From Thermococcus sp. (GTDB lineage Archaea > Methanobacteriota_B > Thermococci > Thermococcales > Thermococcaceae), in contig JALTBN010000051.1 in the NCBI GenBank assembly GCA_027075325.1, forward strand, positions 1,558-65,557: a DNA stretch of 64,000 bases. Reading direction: 5' to 3'. The notes beneath the pieces are model-generated. The model did not search any database. It saw nothing but the letters and a program-made list of their open reading frames with translations, and was not told where the DNA came from. Positions 1 to 6,727 of the stretch are shown here, in pieces (position 1 is the stretch's first letter; every line of letters begins with the position of its first letter). Both the position numbers and the translations under genes were made by a program.

Positions 1-99
1 TGGTTTCGCTCCCCCGTTCGAAAGCGCCGCGGTCCCTCCCATCCCGAGGAGTAGGAGGAAAACGGTTAGAATATATAGGGCCTTCTTATTCACTTTCAT
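1..99 (-). CDS. Secreted/membrane protein, N-terminal fragment
   Basis: Only the first 33 codons are inside the window; the gene continues past the left edge. The ATG follows a good ribosome site (GGTGGTGAACC). The visible protein starts MKVNKKALYILTVFLLLLGM, a short basic stretch followed by a hydrophobic core, then small residues (GGTAALSNGG). This is a classic signal peptide or N-terminal membrane anchor, so the product is probably exported. Function cannot be inferred from so little sequence. It is divergent from the phosphofructokinase gene. Confidence 0.7.
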   Translation of the reverse strand, partial: MKVNKKALYILTVFLLLLGMGGTAALSNGGAKP

Positions 100-191
100 G
101 GTTCACCACCAACGGTTCATAATAAATATTTATCCGGATGATATAAGGCTTTTCACAACACCGCCGGTGATATACCGGAGCACCCCGAAAC

Positions 192-241
192 TCTTTTAAA
201 ATCCTGGACCGTTTCAACATTGTTAGTCACTGAGGGTGATA
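192..241 (+). promoter_or_regulatory. Promoter of ADP-phosphofructokinase with TGM-like operator
   Basis: A TATA box (TCTTTTAAAAT, 192-201) predicts transcription starting near 222. Directly downstream, 225-241 reads AGTCAC-N5-GTGATA. This matches the published Thermococcales glycolytic motif TATCAC-N5-GTGATA at 10 of 12 defined bases with the exact spacer. The motif lies at the transcript start and covers the ribosome site, the place where the sugar-responsive regulator Tgr/TrmBL1 represses glycolytic genes. That regulation is inferred from the motif and its position. Confidence 0.55.
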
Positions 242-244
242 TAT

Positions 245-1630
245 ATGGTCAGGGAGCTCCTGGAGAAGGCGAGGGAACTTTCGATATACACGGCGTACAA
301 CACCAACGTCGACGCCATAGTCTATCTGAACGGGGAGATTGTACAGGGGCTGATAGATGAGTTCGGTGTGGAGGCGGTGAGGAGGAAGATGGACGAGTAC
401 CCAAGGCAGATAAACGAGCCCCTCGATTTTGTAGCCAGGCTTGTTCACGCCCTCAAGACCGGAAAGCCGATGGCCGTCCCGCTCGTCAACGAGGAGCTTC
501 ACTCATGGTTTGATTCTCATTTCAGATACGACGTTGAGAGAATGGGCGGCCAGGCCGGGATAATCGCTAACCTCCTGTCGAGCCTGGATTTTCGCCGCGT
601 GACTGTTTACACACCGCATCTGGCCAGGAAGCAGGCCGAGATGTTTGTGAACCGGCCGAATCTATTCTATCCCGTGGTTGAAAACGGGAGGCTTACCTTC
701 AAACACCCGCGCGAGGCATACAGGGAGAACGACCCGCTCAAGGTGAACAGGATTTTTGAGTTCCGTGCCGGGACGACCTTCCGGCTCGGCGACGAGACGA
801 TAACCGTTCCCTTCTCCGGCAGATTCATAGTCTCGGCCCGTTTCGAGAGTATAAGGATTTACACGGAGCCGGAGCTCAGGCCCTTCCTCCCACAGGTAGG
901 AGAGATGAGCGACGGCGCTATTCTCTCCGGCTATCAGGGAATAAAGCTCCGCTACTCCGATGGAAAGGACGCCAACCACTACCTCAGGAAGGCCAAGGAA
1001 GACATAATGCTGCTCAAGCGCGAGAAGGACGTGAAGGTCCACCTGGAGTTCGCCTCGATACAGAGCAGGGAGCTCAGGAAAAAGGTCATCTACAACCTCT
1101 TCCCGCTTGTGGACAGCGTGGGGATGGACGAGTCGGAGATAGCCTACGTCCTAAGCGCCCTCGGCTACGACAGGCTTGCAGACAGGATATTCACCTACAA
1201 CCGTATAGAGGATACCGTGCTCGGTGGAAAGATACTCATCGATGAGATGAACCTTGAGCTGCTTCAGATACACACGATATACTACATAATGTACATTGCC
1301 CACGCGGACAACCCGCTGAGCGAGGGGGAGCTCAGGCGCGGCCTTGAACTTGCGACGACTCTGGCCGCTTCGAGGGCCTCGCTGGGGGATATAACCTCCC
1401 CAGATCAGATAAGTGTTGGAGCGAGTGTTCCATACAACGAGCGTGGTGAATACGTCAAGCTCCGCTTTGAGGAGGCAAAGAGGAAGCTGAGGACGAAGGA
1501 ATACAAGCTCGTGATCATCCCGACGAGACTCGTCCAGAACCCGGTATCAACCGTCGGCCTTGGGGACACCATCTCCACGGGGGCTTTCACGAGCTATCTA
1601 GCAATGCTGAAGGAGAAAGGCGAGCTCTGA
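245..1630 (+). CDS. pfkC: ADP-dependent 6-phosphofructokinase
   Basis: This kinase phosphorylates fructose 6-phosphate to fructose 1,6-bisphosphate with ADP as donor, a step of the modified Embden-Meyerhof pathway of Thermococcales. It acts in the cytosol. The 461-residue protein belongs to the ADP-specific sugar kinase family (ribokinase fold). It shows AYNTNVDAI near the N-terminus, GGQAGI around residue 103, HLEFAS, and the C-terminal STVGLGDTIS block containing the catalytic GxGD aspartate. Blocks such as NEPLDFVARLVHALKTGKP match the PFK rather than the glucokinase branch. A GTG nine bases upstream is in frame but lies inside the ribosome site (GAGGGTGAT), so the ATG at 245 is preferred. 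A TGM-like site overlaps the transcript start. A T-rich tract follows the stop. Confidence 0.95.
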   Translation: MVRELLEKARELSIYTAYNTNVDAIVYLNGEIVQGLIDEFGVEAVRRKMDEYPRQINEPLDFVARLVHALKTGKPMAVPLVNEELHSWFDSHFRYDVERMGGQAGIIANLLSSLDFRRVTVYTPHLARKQAEMFVNRPNLFYPVVENGRLTFKHPREAYRENDPLKVNRIFEFRAGTTFRLGDETITVPFSGRFIVSARFESIRIYTEPELRPFLPQVGEMSDGAILSGYQGIKLRYSDGKDANHYLRKAKEDIMLLKREKDVKVHLEFASIQSRELRKKVIYNLFPLVDSVGMDESEIAYVLSALGYDRLADRIFTYNRIEDTVLGGKILIDEMNLELLQIHTIYYIMYIAHADNPLSEGELRRGLELATTLAASRASLGDITSPDQISVGASVPYNERGEYVKLRFEEAKRKLRTKEYKLVIIPTRLVQNPVSTVGLGDTISTGAFTSYLAMLKEKGEL

Positions 1631-1646
1631 TCTTTTTCTTCTTTTC
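1631..1646 (+). terminator. T-rich terminator after phosphofructokinase
   Basis: The stop codon is followed at once by a pyrimidine tract with T5 and T4 runs (tctttttcttctttt). Runs of this kind act as intrinsic terminators in Thermococcales. The next gene on this side is on the opposite strand. Confidence 0.4.
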
Positions 1647-1710
1647 CAGGTATGATAACGCCCCAAAAGTAGAATCAGAAGGACGACAATGAAAAAGTGT
1701 GAAATGAAAA

Positions 1711-2769
1711 TCAGGGTCGTCCCGTCCCGGAAGCTCTCGCTTTCTTCTCCCAAAACGCCAGCCTCTCAAGACCGGCCATGAGACCAGCTTCCCGTAGGAC
1801 GGCCTTTAGGTTCCTGAAGCGGGAGCGCATGACGAAGAGCTCATAAAATCCTTCCAGGTTGCCCCAGTGGCCGTAAGCCGAGAGCGCCAGGTACATGACC
1901 TCTTTCGGGGTGAGCTTCCGTCCGAGGCTCCCGTTGAGAACGCCTAGGGCAGGTCTTATCCTGTCGAGCAACCCCTCCCGTTCTATAAGGTGGAGCATGA
2001 GGTCCTCCACTGTGGGCTTTTTCCATTCTATGAGTTCATCCTCAAATGGAAGGCCAATAACGAGCGGGATGACCTCAGTCTTTCCTATTCTGTGTTCATG
2101 GCTTCCCTTCCGGGCGCCAACCTGGGCCAGTTTCCCCTCTATGGACTGGAGCGCCGAATCCCTGTCCTCATCTATGTCCACCGCAGCTCCTATCCTCTCA
2201 ACCGAAAAGTCAAATGTTCTCATGGCACGGATGAAGTTTCCAAGATTCCTAATTACCCCTGAATTGCCCTCACTGGGTATTACAGCGACGTAGGTCCCGT
2301 CAGAAGTTCTCTTTAGAATGTCGAAGTTGTCCCTCTCGAAGACCCGCTCGATGAACATCAGGTTCTGCGGAACTTCTCTGCTCTCCTTGAACTCAAAGAG
2401 CTTCTTAAAGACGGCTTTGAAAAATTTGGCGTCGGTTTTCCCCTCGACAAAGAGCACGCTGGCTCTCGCTCCTTCCCCTGAGAAACCTCCCCTGACGTCG
2501 AAGTCCAGGTACTTTCTCAGCTCATAAACTTCCTTAAGGTTCAGGGAATTCCCGGTATCGGAATAAATGAGAACGTTCTCCTCCCCCTTCCGGAACCTGG
2601 CGGCCAGGAGATCGATGAGCTCAAGGCTGGCGGTGACGATTGTCTCGTTTCCCTTGAGCGTCCCTACAAACTTCATCAGTTTCTCCCTGTTCTTTCCGTA
2701 CTCAGGGAATAGGGCCGCGGAGGGGGCTTCTCTCAGGTTCTCGTATTTTTCACCGGTTATTATCCTCAT
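1711..2769 (-). CDS. TOPRIM-like protein of unknown function
   Basis: I do not recognise a characterised homologue. The 352-residue protein has the two signatures of a TOPRIM fold: LFVEGKTDAKFF around residues 106-117 (the conserved glutamate and aspartate) and AAVDIDEDRD around residues 195-204 (the DxD metal site). OLD nucleases, RecR/M proteins and primases share this arrangement, so metal-dependent phosphoryl chemistry on nucleic acid is plausible. The C-terminal third looks alpha-helical. Its ATG abuts the stop codon of the upstream membrane-protein gene with no gap (TGAATG), and its ribosome site (GAGGTGA) lies in that gene's end. The two are almost certainly co-translated. It may belong to the DUF3226/DUF4435-like group, but I cannot confirm this. 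Confidence 0.75.
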   Translation of the reverse strand: MRIITGEKYENLREAPSAALFPEYGKNREKLMKFVGTLKGNETIVTASLELIDLLAARFRKGEENVLIYSDTGNSLNLKEVYELRKYLDFDVRGGFSGEGARASVLFVEGKTDAKFFKAVFKKLFEFKESREVPQNLMFIERVFERDNFDILKRTSDGTYVAVIPSEGNSGVIRNLGNFIRAMRTFDFSVERIGAAVDIDEDRDSALQSIEGKLAQVGARKGSHEHRIGKTEVIPLVIGLPFEDELIEWKKPTVEDLMLHLIEREGLLDRIRPALGVLNGSLGRKLTPKEVMYLALSAYGHWGNLEGFYELFVMRSRFRNLKAVLREAGLMAGLERLAFWEKKARASGTGRP

Positions 2770-3306
2770 TCACCTCACCATGTCAACTGCTATGGCGCCT
2801 ATAACGGCGAACGTGCTGATTAGAACCGTTGCGTTTAGGTACTGAACGGTGTTAAAATGCGCGACTGTGTTTATCCCGTAGAGGTAAATCAAGAGGGCGG
2901 AAGCGGTGTACGAAATCCCTGCGACCGTGAATAAGCGTTTGGGGATGTGAAAGAGTTCCTCCTTCCGTATGTTCCCTATGCGTGACTTGGCCAGAAAGAG
3001 GTACGCTATTCCCAGCGTCATCGCAAATATCGTCAGCGAGCGCTCTATAGAGATGTCCTTTGCAAGGTCCCACAGCTCTCCGGTGAAGAGGAACGGCAGG
3101 GCGAAGGTCACCGCGCCTACCAGCTCCTGGGTTACATCGTCCCACCCCAGCCTGTCCGGGGTTTTCTCCCGTTCCATGCTTGATTTGATTGATTCCACCT
3201 CGTTCACCAGCTCTCCCAGCAGCTCCTCTACCCTCTCACCGTTCTCCGGCATCCCGCGCTCAGGTTCGGGGCTCATCATCCTCTCAGTATTGGATTCACT
3301 CATCAT
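2770..3306 (-). CDS. DUF2391-like membrane protein
   Basis: This 178-residue protein has a soluble, acidic N-terminal half (about 60 residues, likely helical, with an ELLGELVNEVES heptad-like run) followed by about four hydrophobic segments (for example LTIFAMTLGIAYLFLA and AVIGAIAVDMV). The overall look resembles the DUF2391/TIGR02587 family of putative integral membrane proteins, whose function is unknown. It is the first gene of a two-gene operon with the TOPRIM-like protein. A TATA box (TTTATAAC near 3334-3341, minus strand) puts the transcript start only a few bases before the ATG, so the mRNA may be leaderless. A second methionine pair lies ten residues in. Confidence 0.65.
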   Translation of the reverse strand: MMSESNTERMMSPEPERGMPENGERVEELLGELVNEVESIKSSMEREKTPDRLGWDDVTQELVGAVTFALPFLFTGELWDLAKDISIERSLTIFAMTLGIAYLFLAKSRIGNIRKEELFHIPKRLFTVAGISYTASALLIYLYGINTVAHFNTVQYLNATVLISTFAVIGAIAVDMVR

Positions 3307-3420
3307 CGCGGGAAGAAGTTCCCGTTCGGGGTTATAAACATAGCGTGCTCCAAAAGATTATAAGGCCATAGCTGTTAGGGGCATCGAGTGAGGAGGTAAA
3401 AATTCTGGAGAGTGATTGGT

Positions 3421-5643
3421 ATGGCGGTTAAGGAATGCCCTGAATGTCACGGGACGGGCAAGGTGGTCGTCGGTGAGAAAGAGTGCCCGGTGTGTGGAGG
3501 AACCGGCTACGTTCCTGCAGAATTCAAGGTCGGAGAGAAGCTCAAGGGCTACCGCAATCTCGATTACTTCGGCGTCGAAGATGAAGTGGATGAAATACCC
3601 TGCCCCGAGTGTCACGGGAAGGGAACTGTTCCGGTCTACGACACCTGCCCCGTCTGCGGCGGAACCGGCAGGGTTCTGGTCTGCGATATCTGCGGAAAGG
3701 TTAAAGGACCCTGGGAGCCCGGAATGGAAACCACGTGGGTCTGCCCTGACTGCCTCAGGAAATACAAGGTCGTCTACGTCCTCGATAAAACCTGTGATTA
3801 CGGCGATGTTGAAATTGGAAACGTCTACAAAGGTGTAATTGACAGAGTTGAGCGCTTCGGCGTCTTCGTCAGGCTCAATCCCCATGTTACCGGCCTCATC
3901 AAGAGGAAAGACCTTCTGGGCGGCCACGAGTACAAGCCGGGCAACCAGATTCTGGTTCAGGTTCTCGACGTCAGGCCCGACAAGAACGAGGTCGACCTGA
4001 TAGAGTCCGCCCTCAGGAACTACAAGGAAGTGACCGTGAGGAAGGAGATACCAGTTACCCCGATAAGCGAGCTCAGCAAGGGAATGGCAGGCGAGACGGT
4101 GCGCCTTAGGGGGGAGGTGACCCAGATACAGGTCACGGGCGGTCCGACCGTCTTCACGATAACAGATGGAACGGGAATCACCTGGGTGGCGGCATTTGAG
4201 GCCCCCGGCGTCAGGGCTTACCCCAACATAAACGTCGGCGATATAGTCGAGGTAATCGGAAAGGTGGCCTTCCACTCCGGCGAAATTCAGATAGAGGCAA
4301 GCGACATGGCCAGGCTCTGGGGTCCGGAGGCGGCCGAGGTCAGAAAGAGAATCGAAGACGTTCTCAACAGGCGCGCCCAGCCGGCGGACGTTGGCTTCCT
4401 CGTTGAGAGCGAGGTTTTGGAGAAGCTGAAGCCGAAGATAATGAAGGCGGCGTTCATGATACGCAGGGCCATCCTCGAAGGCAGGCCGATTCTCCTCAGG
4501 CATCACTCAGATGCCGACGGCTACACCTCCGGCCTGGCCCTGGAGTACGCGATAGTCCCGCTCATAGAGCAGATTTCGCCGGATTCCGGGGCCAGGTGGA
4601 AGCTCTTCAAGAGGAGGCCGAGCAGGGCACCGTTCTACGAGCTTGAGGACGTGCTGAAGGATATAATCTTCATGGTTGAGGACCACGAGAAGTTCGGAGA
4701 CCCGCTGCCGCTTCTCGTCATAGTCGACAACGGAGGAACGAGCGAGGACATCCCGGCCTACAAGCGCATAAGGGCCTACGGCGTTCCGATTGTGGTGATA
4801 GACCACCACGACCCGCGCGAGTGGGTGAGCGAGGATAGGGCGAAGGTCGACGACTACGTCGACGTCCACGTCAACCCGCACCACGTCAAACGCGGCTACT
4901 ATGAACTCACCGCCGGAATGCTAGCTACCGAGGTGGCGCGCTTCATCAATCCTGAGGTGGAGGATAAGATCAAGCACCTGCCGGCCATAGCCGGAACCGG
5001 CGACAGGAGCAAGGCACCGGAGTTCTACCAGTACCTGGAGATAGCGAAGAAATCCAAAGGCTTAACCGAGGAGGATCTCAAGAAGATAGCCGAGGTTATA
5101 GACCACGAGGCCTACTTCTGGAAGTTCATGGACGGGCACGGCATCATCGACGAGATTCTGCTCCTTACGGGCAACCTCCAGCGGCACCGCGAACTTATCA
5201 ACGCAGTCTACCCGGAGGTAAAGGAGAAGCAGGAGAAGGCCCTGAGGGCATCGCTCCCGCACGTCAAGAGCGTCGTCCTGCCGAACGGGGTAAGGTTCAA
5301 CACGATAGACATCGAGCTGTTCGCCCCGAAGTTCTCCTACCCGAGCCCAGGAAAGCTCTCCGGGCTGATCCACGACCACTTCAAGGAGAAGTACGGCGAG
5401 GATGCACCAATCCTGACCCTCGCCTACGGCCCGGACTTCGCGGTTGTCAGGGCGGCCGATGGAATGGCGGCATACAACTTCGACCTGAACGAGATAATTC
5501 CAAAGCTTCAGGAAGCCCTTCCAAGTGCGGGAATAGAGGGCGGCGGCCACAGCTACGCAGGCTCCATTAAGTTCTTCGAGGGCATGCGGAAAGAAGTTCT
5601 GGAGGAGTTTGCCAAGCAGGTGGTCAAGCTGAAGAGGGCCTGA
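3421..5643 (+). CDS. RecJ-like DHH nuclease with DnaJ zinc fingers, S1 and OB domains
   Basis: This is a 740-residue multidomain phosphoesterase. The N-terminus has four CxxCxGxG repeats (CPECHGTG, CPVCGGTG, CPECHGKG, CPVCGGTG) like the DnaJ zinc domain, then a second zinc motif (CDICG...CPDC). Next come an S1 RNA/DNA-binding domain (near GVIDRVERFGVFVRL) and an OB fold (near VRLRGEVTQIQVTGG). The catalytic DHH core carries HHSDADG, VDNGG and VIDHHDP, and a DHHA1 domain ends with GGGHSYAG. All metal ligands of the DHH core appear present. The architecture recalls the second RecJ homologue of Thermococcales, reported to associate with Hef and to trim 3' ends; that identity is inferred. The ATG at 3421 is preferred over an in-frame GTG at 3412, which directly abuts the GGAG. 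Confidence 0.85.
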   Translation: MAVKECPECHGTGKVVVGEKECPVCGGTGYVPAEFKVGEKLKGYRNLDYFGVEDEVDEIPCPECHGKGTVPVYDTCPVCGGTGRVLVCDICGKVKGPWEPGMETTWVCPDCLRKYKVVYVLDKTCDYGDVEIGNVYKGVIDRVERFGVFVRLNPHVTGLIKRKDLLGGHEYKPGNQILVQVLDVRPDKNEVDLIESALRNYKEVTVRKEIPVTPISELSKGMAGETVRLRGEVTQIQVTGGPTVFTITDGTGITWVAAFEAPGVRAYPNINVGDIVEVIGKVAFHSGEIQIEASDMARLWGPEAAEVRKRIEDVLNRRAQPADVGFLVESEVLEKLKPKIMKAAFMIRRAILEGRPILLRHHSDADGYTSGLALEYAIVPLIEQISPDSGARWKLFKRRPSRAPFYELEDVLKDIIFMVEDHEKFGDPLPLLVIVDNGGTSEDIPAYKRIRAYGVPIVVIDHHDPREWVSEDRAKVDDYVDVHVNPHHVKRGYYELTAGMLATEVARFINPEVEDKIKHLPAIAGTGDRSKAPEFYQYLEIAKKSKGLTEEDLKKIAEVIDHEAYFWKFMDGHGIIDEILLLTGNLQRHRELINAVYPEVKEKQEKALRASLPHVKSVVLPNGVRFNTIDIELFAPKFSYPSPGKLSGLIHDHFKEKYGEDAPILTLAYGPDFAVVRAADGMAAYNFDLNEIIPKLQEALPSAGIEGGGHSYAGSIKFFEGMRKEVLEEFAKQVVKLKRA

Positions 5644-5716
5644 GGTTTTCCTTTTCTGCCAACCTTTTTAACCCCCCGCGAGAACCTATTCCGAAGAAAG
5701 ATACGGAGGAATGTTG

Positions 5717-5971
5717 ATGAAAATCGTTCTGGAAGTCACATTTAGGATGGGCGGCGTTTCCTACCGCGGTCACCGCTGGGAGGATGATACGCTGGTTTTC
5801 GAGTTCGAGAGGCTGGGGGATGCCTTCATCCAAGTTCTCAGCAGCAGGAAGGTCGAGGTCGACGTGGAAAAGGCCCCTGAGAGAGTCCTCATTGAACTCA
5901 AAACAAAGGACGGGGGAAAGGTGTTCGAAGCATCGGAGAGGGACGGAGCGTACTTCGCGGCCGAGCCGTGA
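5717..5971 (+). CDS. Conserved small protein, unknown function
   Basis: This 84-residue protein is not recognised. It is predicted to be mostly beta-strand, with alternating hydrophobic residues (KIVLEVTFRMGG, DTLVFEFERLG, RVLIELKTKDGG), rich in charged residues, and has no membrane segment or signal peptide. Three in-frame starts lie close together. The one at 5717 has ideal spacing (7 bases) behind GGAGG, so it is preferred over 5711. A TATA box (CTTTTTAAC near 5662) lies upstream. The HAD hydrolase gene begins 40 bases downstream and may share the transcript. Confidence 0.65.
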   Translation: MKIVLEVTFRMGGVSYRGHRWEDDTLVFEFERLGDAFIQVLSSRKVEVDVEKAPERVLIELKTKDGGKVFEASERDGAYFAAEP

Positions 5972-6011
5972 AATTTTAATTCCTCTTTTGATATTCTCCT
6001 CGGTGGTTTCC

Positions 6012-6713
6012 ATGGAGCTGGTCTCGTTCGATGTCTGGAACACGCTCCTCGACATAAACGTCATGCTCGACGCTATGGCGGTTGAGCTCTCGAAGCTTAT
6101 GGGAGCGTGCATAGTGGACGTAGTTGAGGGTATGATGCTCACGAGGGAGAGAATAAAGGGCATGCGCGCCAGAACTGCCGGCGACCCGTCCAGGGCCCTT
6201 GAGGAGAGCCAGGAGATGCTGGCCGAGCCTCTCGGAATAGACGTCGAACTCGTCAGGAGAGCCGCAGCAAGGGCAGTTCTGAGGGTCGGGGACGAGATAG
6301 TCCTACCGGGGGCGAAGGAGGCTTTGGAAGGCGTTAAGCAGAGGGGCTTAAAGGTCACCGTCACGGGCAACGTGATGTTCTGGCCCGGCTCTTACACGCG
6401 CCTTTTGCTCGAGCGCTTTGGGCTCATGGACTGCATCGACAAGACCTTCTTCGCGGACGAGGTCAAGGCCTTCAAGCCCATGAGGGAGATGTTCGAGAAG
6501 CCGCTCAGGGTCTTCAACGTGAAGCCTGAGGGAGCCGTCCACATCGGCGACACGAAGGCGGAAGACTTTGAAGGCGCCCTGAGGGCCGGAATGTGGGCGG
6601 TGTGGATAAACCCAGAGGCGGAGGGAGTTAGGAGAATAGGCGAGAGGGGCTTTGAGGTTCCGGGGGTTGAGGGAATTTTAGAGGTGTTGGAAAGGATAGA
6701 AAAGAGAAGATAG
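6012..6713 (+). CDS. HAD-superfamily hydrolase (haloacid dehalogenase type)
   Basis: This 233-residue soluble hydrolase has all four HAD motifs: motif I FDVWNTLLD (nucleophile Asp7), motif II VTGN, motif III lysine in VKAFKP, and motif IV GDTKAED. A helical cap lies between motifs I and II, as in the class I cap group. The residue two after the nucleophile is Trp rather than the Asp seen in phosphatases. Dehalogenase-like members also lack that acid (DxYGT), so the substrate could be a phosphate monoester or something else and cannot be named. The reading frame runs open upstream, but the ATG at 6012 sits at the natural family start, about 40 bases after the preceding gene. Confidence 0.85.
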   Translation: MELVSFDVWNTLLDINVMLDAMAVELSKLMGACIVDVVEGMMLTRERIKGMRARTAGDPSRALEESQEMLAEPLGIDVELVRRAAARAVLRVGDEIVLPGAKEALEGVKQRGLKVTVTGNVMFWPGSYTRLLLERFGLMDCIDKTFFADEVKAFKPMREMFEKPLRVFNVKPEGAVHIGDTKAEDFEGALRAGMWAVWINPEAEGVRRIGERGFEVPGVEGILEVLERIEKRR

Positions 6714-6727
6714 CTGGAGTTTGCTCA

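Noticed and set aside
3358..4506. Long antisense frame opposite the RecJ-like gene
   Set aside because: A shadow of strong coding sequence on the other strand; no domain visible.
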